DNA from: Anammoximicrobium sp032229885
GTDB taxonomy: Bacteria; Planctomycetota; Planctomycetia; Pirellulales; Pirellulaceae
Direction: 5' to 3'
NCBI GenBank assembly: GCA_032229885.1
Contig: JAVYAJ010000116.1
Coordinates: 1 to 52,763 of the forward strand
Length of the DNA stretch: 52,763 bases
Below the pieces are notes generated by a model. That model was not told where the DNA came from. It made no database searches and worked only from the letters and a program-made list of their open reading frames with translations. Below, one piece after another: positions 1 to 8,458 of the stretch (positions are counted from its first letter, which is position 1; each line of letters starts with the position of its first letter). A program made the position numbers and the translations under genes.

Positions 1-210
1 GCCATATCCCAACGCTATCGCTTCGCTGGCAGCCCAGCGACGGCGGCCACGTTCGTCGAGATCTCCAACGAGCGAGTTGAACTTGACTTCCAGTCCTTGG
101 ATAAGTTTTGCGTCCGGCATGTGGACAGTATTACCAAAACCACGCGCAGGCTCGAATACCAGTTCGGTAATCTAATTACGAACAAATCCTTAGTTCAACG
201 CCGGCCGTAA
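1..210 (+). CDS. 3' end of an unidentified gene (partial)
   Basis: Frame 1 is open from the first base to a TAA at 208-210, giving the last 69 residues of a protein whose start lies outside the window. The residue mix (hydrophobic residues alternating with charged ones, one Cys, and a TTRRLEYQF stretch) looks like real coding sequence. I recognise no motif, family or membrane segment. The local base composition is less GC-rich than most genes here. Nothing downstream appears to be co-transcribed, because the next gene is about 850 bases away. The function is unknown. Confidence 0.5.
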   Translation, partial: AISQRYRFAGSPATAATFVEISNERVELDFQSLDKFCVRHVDSITKTTRRLEYQFGNLITNKSLVQRRP

Positions 211-1057
211 CCGGGTGGCCAGTGACGGGTTTGTCTTCAAGACCGACGCTGCCGGCCGCTCCGGTTCACGGCCCTGTGCGCGCACCGCTTGCCCTTGAGA
301 CCGACAGGAGGCTCCATAATTCCGTACCGATCAGGCGATCATCCCCCACGAATGGCCCGTGGAATTATCCAGCCTTCAGCGATGTTTCGCAATCAGGTTG
401 CGGTCCGTTTGCCTCTACAGCCGCTTGGCCAGCGAACCGAGAAGGCATCCATCGACGCCGCGAAGACTTTGGTTAATCGTTCACGAAGAGTCGATATTGA
501 TTACGAACCACGCGTGAATGAGGGCGCTGGTCGAAGCCGTTGTAAGTGAGTCAAAAAGACACCCAACCTTGCTTTCTCGCCTTTCTCCGCTGGTTCTTCG
601 GCGGCGCTGGACCGCTGCACCGAGAGCTCCGAACGGACAGAACGCGGCAACCGCTCGCGCCCCGCAGCCATGATCTACGCATTCAACGCTCGCGCCATTG
701 GAGCGTTTCGCGTTGCAAGAATGGGACCCGCCAATCCACTCGGCTTAGGGCGGCCGTCAATCCCGGCGCTGAGGCGCGGCGCCGAAAGCGGGCGGCCGGC
801 TTCAGTGCGCGGGGTGTGGCGGCGATCCCGGGCGGCGCCGGGAGTGTCGCGTGGCCGCGCATCTCTCGCACACGGGCGACAATCGGACCTTGTGTCTGTT
901 GGCAATTCGTTTCGCCATCGGAGTTTTTTGCTCTAATGGATTCGGGACAGAACGATTCGTGGCGTGCGGAGACAGGGCGAGTTCAAGCGAGCCGGGCGTC
1001 CTTGGGGAACGGCGACGGGCTAGCGTGGTGCGCGCTTCCGCGCATAGGAGAGCAAAC
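211..1057. other. Gene-free stretch of about 850 bases
   Basis: Several overlapping open frames run through here on both strands, but none has a convincing ribosome site, a domain or protein-like composition. The long frame of the DUF4091 gene extends upstream to about 851, but the ribosome site and signal peptide place its true start at 1058. The first 300 bases are less GC-rich than the rest. I see no RNA gene or clear repeat. Confidence 0.45.
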
Positions 1058-4000
1058 ATGATGACGCGGCGCGTCTTCGATTACTTGGCGACGATGATCG
1101 CGGTCGGGCTGCTGCTGTCGCCGCCATCGGCGCGGGCGTGGCTGGATCCGGCCCAACCCGACGTCGTGACCGTGCTGAACAGTGAAGACAACCGCTTTAC
1201 CGCTCATCCCAGCGAGGTGGAGCACAGCTACGGCGCCAGCAGCGGCAGCCGCATCAAGGGGCATCAGGATCTGCTGGCGCTGAAGTTCGACCTGTCGGCC
1301 TATCGAGGGCGGATCGTCGAAGCCGCCGAGTTGCACTTGGCTAGACGATCGGCGGATACGGTCGTCAGTCTGGCCGCGTCGACGATCAACACCGACTGGC
1401 GCGAAGGAACCGGAAACGGCAGTCGGACCGTCGGCGGTCCGTGTTGGCGCTGGCGCGTCACGCCGCGCAGTTCGGACGTCTTCACGACGGCGGACAACGA
1501 ATGGACGTTTCCGCGCAGCGATTTCACCTCGGCGGCCTTCGGAAACTCTGGCTCGCTGGTCTCGTATGGTTTTCGCGCCAGCGACACGTACAAGTCCTAC
1601 GACGGGCCGGGCACGGCGTTCGGCTGGATCGGAATGAAGCTCGACCCGGCCCTCGTCCAAGCGCTGATCCTGGACCAATATGGGCTGGCCGTGACCGACG
1701 CCCGCTGGCACAGCGGCACGACGGGCCCGAACCCGACCGTCTATACCCGAGATCAGAACAAAACGGTTCAGCCGCGGCTGTACCTCAAGTTCTCGTCGGT
1801 TCGCGACACGCTGCCGCCGCGCCCCGTGACAAACCTGAGGGCGGAACCGGGGCCCGAAGACGGGCAGGCCGTGTTGCAGTTCCAGGCGCCGAGCGATCCG
1901 CAGGCGGCGCGAGCCTTTGGCTACGCGATTCGCTGTTCGCAGACCGACGACTTTGCCGCGGCCGCACCGATCGCGCGGTGGCGAATCCCTCGGCCTACGG
2001 ACCCCGGCCTGCCGCAGCGGGCGCTGATCGAGGATCTGACGCCGGGCGCGCGCTACTGTCTGTTCGTGCAGGCTTATGACGCGGCCGGCAACGGCAGCTC
2101 GGTCCAATCGGTCTGGCTGTCGCTGCCCGCGCCGTCTGCCCACACATTGCCGGACGGTCCGTTTTCGATTCCCGACGTGACCGGCAAGCATCCGCCGCGC
2201 GTCCCCGGCGTTCTGCGGTGGTGGGCCGCCTCGGAGGTGGCTCGGATCGATCCGCGGACGGGCTACAGCGTCGAGGACACCGGCGACACGGATGACTACA
2301 AGAAAGTCAACGCGGTCTGGAATGCCGAGACCAACGCCATTTCGTTGTCGGCCTGTCGCAACGAAGTGGTCGGCGCCCAGATCGTGATCGAGCGGCTGAG
2401 CGACAACCCGCTGACGAAGGTGTCTATCCGGGGAAGCGACTTGCGCGGCCCGGGCGGCGCGACGATCCCGGCCGATCCGCATATCGAGTTCTTTCAGACG
2501 CACTATATCGGCGCAACGCCCGAGGTGTGCATCCCGCTGGCCGCGCCGTTTCCCACGACGTTCAACATCCCCGATCCCAACCACAACCGCGACGGCAAGA
2601 ACCAGACCGTCTACATGGACGTGTTTGTCCCCCCGGAATCCGTGCCGGGCGAGTATGTCGGCACGCTGACGGTCAGCGCGACTCAGCTCGCGCGCCCCGT
2701 GACCATCGGCCTAGCGGTCCGCGTCAGTTCGACACGGATCCCCGACCAGCCGACATTCCTGGTCGATTTGAACGGCTATGGCAACCCGTGGAACTGGGGG
2801 CGCGACGACCGGCAGAACGACCGCATCACGCTGCGATATTTTCAAGCCGCCCACAAGCATCGCGCGGTTCCCAACACGCTGCCGTATGGCTGGGGCGCGC
2901 AGGTCCAGTCCGATCGCGTTCCCGACGCCTTGACCGGCGCCGGGTCGACGCTGCGGGCCACGAGTTGGACGACGTTCGATCGTCGCTACGGCCCGCTGTT
3001 CGATGGTTCCGCCTTTTCGCCGACCAATCCGATGCAGCCGTACCACGGCCCGGGAATGAACACGCCGATCACCCATTTTTACAGCCCGTTCTTCGAGTCG
3101 TGGCCGATCCACATGTGCGATCCGCGGCACGGCTTTGACGCGGCCTACCGAGGTGGCGGTGGCAAATGGCAGGACAACTATTGGTACAAGCTGAAGATCG
3201 GCGGCGACTACTACCGATTCTTCTCGGACCTTCCGGACGTCTGGGACGCTTATGACGAGGGCTACAAGCAAGGCTTGCGAAATGTGATGGCCGACTGGGT
3301 GCGACACGCGCACGATCGAGGTTGGACGCGCACGGCCTTCGAGACCTATCACAACCACAAGTTCTCGTACAACGGCTGCGCGGTCTTCTGGGTGATGGAA
3401 GAGAACGACAGCGCCGACGATTTCCGGGCCGTCGGCTTCTGGCATCAGCTATGGCGCGAGGGCTATGCCCAGGCCAATTGTCCGGAAGTCAAATGGCACT
3501 TTCGCATCGATATTTCGGATCGAGTGGGCCTGAATTATGGGCAGCTCGACAACCGCGTCAACCATTGGGTTCTGGGCGGCAGCGCAGCCCAGACCCACTG
3601 GCCGCAGATCAAGTATCGCGCCTATAGCCTTGCGCCCGGTCGGCAGGAAACATGGATGGTGTACTCGGACAGTCCCTCGCCCACGGGTCCGGGCATATCC
3701 ACGGCGCGGCTCTTCCTGAAACGCTGGAGTCAGGGATTCATCGGTTCGCTGCCATATTGGAATGCCTTCAACGTCGACTGGACGCGGTTCCCGAATCCGC
3801 CCGGCGTGATCTATTCGGGCGCGCGCGTGCCCGGGCTGGAGGGCCAGTACGAAGGCTGTCTGCTGAGCGTGCGAGCCAAAGCCATGCGGCAAGCCGAGCA
3901 ACTCATCGAACTGCTCAACCTCTGGGCAGCTCGGGGCGGCATGAATCGGCAGCGGGTTCGCGATGCGCTCGTTCAGAAATACGGCGATCGGTCGTGGGAC

Positions 4001-4120
4001 TACGGTTTCAGCGACCTCGACGAGGCCGCCCTGTATCGCTTGAAGGCCGATCTGATCTCGTGTCTGGAGGCTTCGGCCGGCGCGCGGACGGCGGTCGCCG
4101 AGCCGGGCCACGGTCGCTGA
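1058..4120 (+). CDS. Secreted protein with FnIII and DUF4091-like glycoside hydrolase-type region
   Basis: This is a 1020-residue exported protein. The start at 1058 follows an AGGAG site and gives a clean signal peptide (residues 1-27, ending SARA before WLDP). The open frame continues upstream but without signal-peptide logic. Residues about 30-245 resemble a DNRLRE-type beta-sandwich, with alternating LKFDLS and AAELHL strands. Residues about 247-357 look like a fibronectin type III domain (PVTNL, then YDAAGN). The remaining 650 residues resemble planctomycete DUF4091 proteins, a family with a glycoside hydrolase-like fold, including aromatic-rich stretches and a VMEEND segment near residue 779. 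It probably acts on polysaccharide outside the cytoplasm. The substrate is unknown. It is followed by a fucose isomerase-like gene, which would fit fucose-containing glycans, but that link is inference. Confidence 0.75.
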   Translation: MMTRRVFDYLATMIAVGLLLSPPSARAWLDPAQPDVVTVLNSEDNRFTAHPSEVEHSYGASSGSRIKGHQDLLALKFDLSAYRGRIVEAAELHLARRSADTVVSLAASTINTDWREGTGNGSRTVGGPCWRWRVTPRSSDVFTTADNEWTFPRSDFTSAAFGNSGSLVSYGFRASDTYKSYDGPGTAFGWIGMKLDPALVQALILDQYGLAVTDARWHSGTTGPNPTVYTRDQNKTVQPRLYLKFSSVRDTLPPRPVTNLRAEPGPEDGQAVLQFQAPSDPQAARAFGYAIRCSQTDDFAAAAPIARWRIPRPTDPGLPQRALIEDLTPGARYCLFVQAYDAAGNGSSVQSVWLSLPAPSAHTLPDGPFSIPDVTGKHPPRVPGVLRWWAASEVARIDPRTGYSVEDTGDTDDYKKVNAVWNAETNAISLSACRNEVVGAQIVIERLSDNPLTKVSIRGSDLRGPGGATIPADPHIEFFQTHYIGATPEVCIPLAAPFPTTFNIPDPNHNRDGKNQTVYMDVFVPPESVPGEYVGTLTVSATQLARPVTIGLAVRVSSTRIPDQPTFLVDLNGYGNPWNWGRDDRQNDRITLRYFQAAHKHRAVPNTLPYGWGAQVQSDRVPDALTGAGSTLRATSWTTFDRRYGPLFDGSAFSPTNPMQPYHGPGMNTPITHFYSPFFESWPIHMCDPRHGFDAAYRGGGGKWQDNYWYKLKIGGDYYRFFSDLPDVWDAYDEGYKQGLRNVMADWVRHAHDRGWTRTAFETYHNHKFSYNGCAVFWVMEENDSADDFRAVGFWHQLWREGYAQANCPEVKWHFRIDISDRVGLNYGQLDNRVNHWVLGGSAAQTHWPQIKYRAYSLAPGRQETWMVYSDSPSPTGPGISTARLFLKRWSQGFIGSLPYWNAFNVDWTRFPNPPGVIYSGARVPGLEGQYEGCLLSVRAKAMRQAEQLIELLNLWAARGGMNRQRVRDALVQKYGDRSWDYGFSDLDEAALYRLKADLISCLEASAGARTAVAEPGHGR

Positions 4121-4290
4121 GCGGTCCCAGGCGCGCTCGCCGCCGGCGCAATCCGTCCGCGGGACTTGGCGTCGGCGGGCCTTTGTCTCGGCCGCAGTGT
4201 GTACTTTCGCCGGGGAAATGCCGCCGCTAAGATGAATTCCGCTCGCACGTCGCATTTGCCACGCCATCCATCTCCGAGGAGAACTTGACC

Positions 4291-5955
4291 ATGACGGCTT
4301 ATGAGATGCCCGCTGTATCGAATCCCCCCAAGGCCGGTAAACGCGAGGTTTGGCTGGTGGCCAACGGCGATCTGCGACTGTCCGCCAACCAGAACTGCTG
4401 GGCGGCCCAGCACGAGATGGAGACCGAGCTGACCAAGGCCGTCGAGCGTTGTGGATACGCCCTTCGACGGGCTCATCCCTACAAACAGTCGGAAAAACAC
4501 GGATTCATCGGATCGCAGAAGGAAGGCATGCAGATCTTCCGCAACATCGATCCGAACTGTCGGCTGATCGTCGCCGAGGCCGTGTGGCAGTATTCGCATC
4601 ACATCCTGCACGGGCTGATCTCGCATCAGGGCCCGATCCTGACCGTCGCCAACTGGTCGGGCACGTGGCCGGGGCTGGTCGGCATGTTGAATCTGAACGG
4701 GTCGTTGACCAAGGCGGGTGTCAAATACGCGACGCTGTGGGGCGAAGACTTTGCCGATTCACGATTCGAGCGCCAGTTGGCGACGTGGCTCGAGCAGGGC
4801 CGCCTCAAGCACCGAACGGCTCACGTGACGCCGCTGAAGAAGGTCAAGATCGGCGCAAAGGAACGCAAGCTGGGCGAAGCGTTGGCCCGCGAGCTGCAGC
4901 GAGACAAGGCCATCCTGGGCGTGTTCGACGAAGGATGTATGGGAATGTTCAACGCGATCATTCCGGACCACCTGTTGAACCCCACGGGCATCTACAAAGA
5001 GCGTCTGAGCCAGTCTGCGCTGTACTACGAGACCATGCAGGTCGGCGACGACGAGGCGCTGGCGGTCCGCCGCTGGATGGAAGATCGCGGCCTGACGTTC
5101 CACACCGGGCCCGATCACGATTCGGACCTGACCGACGCCCAGATTCTGCTGCAATGCAAGATGTACGTCGCGGCGGTGCGGATCGCCGACGACTTTGGCT
5201 GCGCGACGATCGGGATCCAGTACCAGCAGGGGCTGAAGGATCTGCTGCCGGCGAGCGATCTGGTCGAAGGCATGTTGAACAACGCCGAGCGGCCGCCCGT
5301 TACCAGCCGCGACGGGCGGCGCGTGTTGTACGAAGGCCAGCCTCTGCCTCATTTCAACGAGGTGGACCAGTGCGCGGGAGTCGACGGGCTGATGACCTAT
5401 CGCATCCACCGCGCGATGGGGCAGCCGGTCGAGAACACGCTGCACGACCTGCGATGGGGCGATTGGGACCAGTCGGGGACGACCGACGAGTATGTATGGG
5501 TGTTCTTGATCAGCGGTTCCGCGCCGCCGGCTCACTTTGGCGGCTGGCAGAACGCGTCGAGCGAGCGCCAGCCGGCGATGTACTTCCCCAGCGGCGGCGG
5601 GACGCTCAAGGGCATTTCCCGACCCGGCGAGATCGTCTGGTCGCGCGTGTTCATCGAAAACGGACGGCTGAAGATGGACGTGGGGCGCGCGGGCGTGGTG
5701 GCGCTGCCGGCCGAGGAAACCGAACGGCGTTGGCGGGCCACGACCTCGCAGTGGCCGATCATGCACGCCGTGACGTATGGCGTATCGCGCGATCAGATGA
5801 TGGCCCGTCACAAGGCCAATCACATCCAGGTCGCGTACGCCAACTCGGCCGCCGAAGCCGACAAGGCGTTGTTGGTCAAGGCGGCGATGGCCGAGGCGAT
5901 GGGCATGGAGGTCGCCGTGTGCGGGACGCGCCGCGACGGCAAAGCCTGGGATTGA
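4291..5955 (+). CDS. L-fucose isomerase-like protein
   Basis: This 554-residue cytoplasmic protein resembles the fucose/arabinose isomerase superfamily, close to planctomycete proteins annotated as fucose isomerase. Such enzymes interconvert an aldose and ketose (L-fucose and L-fuculose) using a divalent metal. The DEGCMGMFN segment (near residue 210) and the GPDHDSDLTDAQ segment (near 275) lie where acidic metal ligands are expected, but I could not align them to a reference. ATG at 4291 is preferred over TTG at 4285 because GAGGAG sits just upstream. Its length is a little under E. coli FucI (about 590). It could supply L-fuculose for the BMC operon 36 kb away, though a kinase for that step is not in the window. 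Other deoxy-sugar substrates such as L-rhamnose or arabinose are possible. Confidence 0.75.
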   Translation: MTAYEMPAVSNPPKAGKREVWLVANGDLRLSANQNCWAAQHEMETELTKAVERCGYALRRAHPYKQSEKHGFIGSQKEGMQIFRNIDPNCRLIVAEAVWQYSHHILHGLISHQGPILTVANWSGTWPGLVGMLNLNGSLTKAGVKYATLWGEDFADSRFERQLATWLEQGRLKHRTAHVTPLKKVKIGAKERKLGEALARELQRDKAILGVFDEGCMGMFNAIIPDHLLNPTGIYKERLSQSALYYETMQVGDDEALAVRRWMEDRGLTFHTGPDHDSDLTDAQILLQCKMYVAAVRIADDFGCATIGIQYQQGLKDLLPASDLVEGMLNNAERPPVTSRDGRRVLYEGQPLPHFNEVDQCAGVDGLMTYRIHRAMGQPVENTLHDLRWGDWDQSGTTDEYVWVFLISGSAPPAHFGGWQNASSERQPAMYFPSGGGTLKGISRPGEIVWSRVFIENGRLKMDVGRAGVVALPAEETERRWRATTSQWPIMHAVTYGVSRDQMMARHKANHIQVAYANSAAEADKALLVKAAMAEAMGMEVAVCGTRRDGKAWD

Positions 5956-6020
5956 ACGATCGCGTCGCTAGCGGCGTTTCGCCGCGGCGCGGCCGCCGGA
6001 CGGTCGCGGCACGCGGCGCG

Positions 6021-6141
6021 CGGGCAAAGGCGGACGCGCGGGCAACGACGGGCGCACGGGCGACGACGGGCGCACGGGCGACGACGGATACGCGAGCAAT
6101 GTCGGACTCGCGGGCAAGCGCGGGCGCTCAGGCGAAGACGG
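6021..6141. repeat. 18-bp tandem repeat, about 6.7 copies
   Basis: Units begin at 6021, 6039, 6057, 6075, 6093, 6111 and 6129 (partial), with consensus near cgggcgacgacgggcgca. The two central copies are nearly identical and the outer ones are degenerate. The array lies between the convergent fucose isomerase-like gene and the ATP-grasp gene. Its last partial unit covers the stop codon and final codons of the minus-strand gene. The period is a multiple of three, so copy-number change would keep frame. Confidence 0.8.
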
Positions 6142-7162
6142 CCTTCCACGGCGCGTCGTAGGCCAATCCGAGCTTGAGGATGCGTTGCACCAGCGATTCA
6201 TAAGACATTCCGCCGGTCTCCGCCGCTTCGGCAAAGTCCTCGCCGTACGACAGATTGGGGTTGGCGTTGGCCTCGAGCACGTACACCTGGTCGCGGGCGT
6301 TCATCCGCATGTCGATCCGGGCATAGCCGCTCATGTGCAGCTCGCGATAGACGCGTTTGCCGAGCCGCGCGATCCGGGCGGCCAAGGCGGGCGACAGGTC
6401 GTCGGCCGCCCGCGTGACGATGCCATACTTCTGCTGATACGCCCGATCCCACTTCACCTTGGCGGTGGCGATTGGCGCCACGTCGTCGGGCAGGCCGCTG
6501 AAGATCATCTCCCATACGGGGAACGTCTCGAGCCGGTTGTTGCCCAGTACGCCGACGTAAAATTCACGGCCCTCGATGTATTCTTCGACCAGCGCGTCGG
6601 CGTTCAAGCGTTGTTGGACGAATGCGATCCGCGCGGCCAGCGCGTCGTGGTCGCGGACGATCGACGCTTGAGCGATTCCGAGCGAGGCGTCTTCGGTCAC
6701 CGATTTGACGATCAAGGGAAACCGCAGCGCAGGCAGGCGGGCGTGGGGGTTGCGGCGCGGAAAGACGGCAAAACGCGGCGTCGCGATGCGATGATACCGG
6801 AGCACTTTCTTGCTCAACGCCTTGTCGCGAGACAGAAACATGCCGCGCGGATTGCAGCCCGTGTACGGCTGGCGCATCAGCTCGAGGTACGACACGATGG
6901 CGCTGTCATACACACCCAGGCCGTGAAACTCTTCCAGCAGCATGAACACGATGTCGGGGGCGAACTCGTGGATCGCCGTCCGAATCGGGCACAGGTCGTA
7001 CTGGACGCCGAGCGGATGGACCTCGTGCCCCAGGTTCTCCAGCGTGGCGAGCACGTCGAACTCGACCTTCCAACGGTCGATTTCCTCGTCGCTGCAACCG
7101 TCCATGCTGTCCGGGGGCACGAGTCCTTCGTGGAGGAGGACGAGAATTCGCAAGCGCTTCAT
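6128..7162 (-). CDS. ATP-grasp ligase related to D-alanine-D-alanine ligase
   Basis: This 344-residue ATP-grasp protein resembles D-Ala-D-Ala ligases. It has an N-terminal Rossmann-like domain (RILVLLHEG, then PDIVFMLLEEFHG), a central ATP-binding part (PLIVKSV, a glycine-poor TEDASLGIA loop, then LVEEYIEGREF) and a C-terminal metal-binding motif (ARIDMRMN, then VLEANANPNLS). Ligases of this kind join a carboxylate to an amine through an acyl-phosphate. Its ATG overlaps the stop of the upstream metallopeptidase gene by four bases, so the two are probably translationally coupled. Because it is paired with a peptidase and not with cell-wall genes, a role in making or trimming a small peptide or amino-acid conjugate is possible. 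The family call is firm; the substrate is not known. Confidence 0.8.
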   Translation of the reverse strand: MKRLRILVLLHEGLVPPDSMDGCSDEEIDRWKVEFDVLATLENLGHEVHPLGVQYDLCPIRTAIHEFAPDIVFMLLEEFHGLGVYDSAIVSYLELMRQPYTGCNPRGMFLSRDKALSKKVLRYHRIATPRFAVFPRRNPHARLPALRFPLIVKSVTEDASLGIAQASIVRDHDALAARIAFVQQRLNADALVEEYIEGREFYVGVLGNNRLETFPVWEMIFSGLPDDVAPIATAKVKWDRAYQQKYGIVTRAADDLSPALAARIARLGKRVYRELHMSGYARIDMRMNARDQVYVLEANANPNLSYGEDFAEAAETGGMSYESLVQRILKLGLAYDAPWKAVFA

Positions 7163-8223
7163 AAGGCCACTCGGTGACGACCCTGGTGCAGATAGTTCAT
7201 CGTCTGGACGGTCAACAACACCAGCGCGTCACGCTCGACTTCTTCGGCCGGCCGGTGCAGACGCAGCTTCAACTGGCGGCAGCGTTGAATCATCCCGTCC
7301 AGAACCTCGTTGATCGTGTATTGAGCTTCGCCCGTCCAGCGGGCCACGTCGCGTCGCAACGTCGGCCGCATGCGGCGCAGGAACGCGGCGGCCGACGAGC
7401 AGCGCGCGTCCGTGGGCGCGTCGGAGAACAGCCGCCGCAAGTCCTGGTCGTAGAAGCTGGGACGGTCCAGTCCGTAATGCCGCCGTTTTTTCTCGTAATG
7501 CTCGCGCAGCGTCGTCCGCAGCGTGGCCACCGAATCGACGCGCTCGCGCGAGGTGACCTTGGGTTTTTGCCGCGAGATCTTCCGCATCAACCGGTCGACG
7601 TATTCCAGCTTTTTCAGCGCCGGCCAGTCTCGATATTGGGATCGCCAACGCGATTTGGGCTTGAGCCACACGGCAAAGGTCTCGGCAAAGTCCTCGATCG
7701 GATGGCTCTGGGCATACCAAGAATCCAGATGCAATACGTAGTCGCGGCTATAGGGCTTCGGCGAATAGTAGTCAGGATAGGGCAACGAAGCCGGCCCGAA
7801 CGTCTGCCGCCAACTGCGCAAATACCGCAGGCGATAGGCGTTCTCGATCGCGTGACCCGCCTCGTGTCGGAGGATGCGCATGCACCAATTCTCGGTTCCG
7901 CCCTCGACCTCGAGCATCAGTTTGCGCTCGAGGCGGATCAGCCGCGGGTGTGCCAGATAGAACGGGATCGCGATTCCCGGCACGCCGTCCGCCGCAAACC
8001 ATTCGTCGGACAGCCAACAGTGCGGCCGAAACGCGATCCCTCTGGCCTTCAGCTCGAGATGCAGCTCGGCGATCCGTTCTTCCAGCGGCGTCCGTTCGAT
8101 CTGGACGTGCAGATCGCAGAATCGCAGATCCAACAGCTCGCTTTCGGACAGCGCGTTCAGATGCCGCGGACCGAAACTCCGCCCGTTCCATCCGCCGTTG
8201 CTCCGTCGTCGAACCGTGCTCAA
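7159..8223 (-). CDS. Putative zinc-binding metallopeptidase
   Basis: The protein has a gluzincin-type HEAGH motif (in RHEAGHAIENAY) and a downstream EDFAETFAVW segment that probably supplies the third zinc ligand. This arrangement matches the family annotated as putative zinc-binding metallo-peptidase. The open frame runs to an ATG at 8286, but the first 21 codons are arginine- and alanine-rich filler. A TTG at 8223 preceded by GAGGGGAG is the better start and gives 354 residues. No signal peptide or membrane segment is visible, so a cytoplasmic location is likely. The gene ends inside the start of the ATP-grasp gene (ATGA overlap), implying one transcript. Substrate and biological role are unknown. 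Confidence 0.75.
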   Translation of the reverse strand: MSTVRRRSNGGWNGRSFGPRHLNALSESELLDLRFCDLHVQIERTPLEERIAELHLELKARGIAFRPHCWLSDEWFAADGVPGIAIPFYLAHPRLIRLERKLMLEVEGGTENWCMRILRHEAGHAIENAYRLRYLRSWRQTFGPASLPYPDYYSPKPYSRDYVLHLDSWYAQSHPIEDFAETFAVWLKPKSRWRSQYRDWPALKKLEYVDRLMRKISRQKPKVTSRERVDSVATLRTTLREHYEKKRRHYGLDRPSFYDQDLRRLFSDAPTDARCSSAAAFLRRMRPTLRRDVARWTGEAQYTINEVLDGMIQRCRQLKLRLHRPAEEVERDALVLLTVQTMNYLHQGRHRVAL

Positions 8224-8458
8224 CTGCGCGTCTCCCCTCGAAGTCCGCGCGCCGCGTCGAGCGTGCGCCGCGCGCCGCGCGGCCACAATCGAATGCGCTG
8301 CCTGAAGGCAACGCCTTGAACCGTGAATGCGCCACGTCCCCTGCGCGGGACGATCCAGGCTGACGGGGCGACTAGAAGGAAAACGCGCCGCCGAGGATCC
8401 GCGCCCGCCGGTGTCACGTTTCCATCGGCCAAGCGGCCCGGTTGGGCGGATCGCGCGC

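Noticed and set aside
983..2584. Long minus-strand open frame (533 codons) opposite the DUF4091 gene
   Set aside because: It lies fully inside a convincing plus-strand gene, is Arg/Gly/Val-rich and has no domain. It is a high-GC shadow frame.
4350..6161. Overlapping plus-strand frame (603 codons) covering the isomerase gene and the 18-bp repeats
   Set aside because: Arginine-rich and without a motif; it arises because the third-codon GC bias opens a second frame. The repeat part reads as a GARATT-like tract, not a protein.
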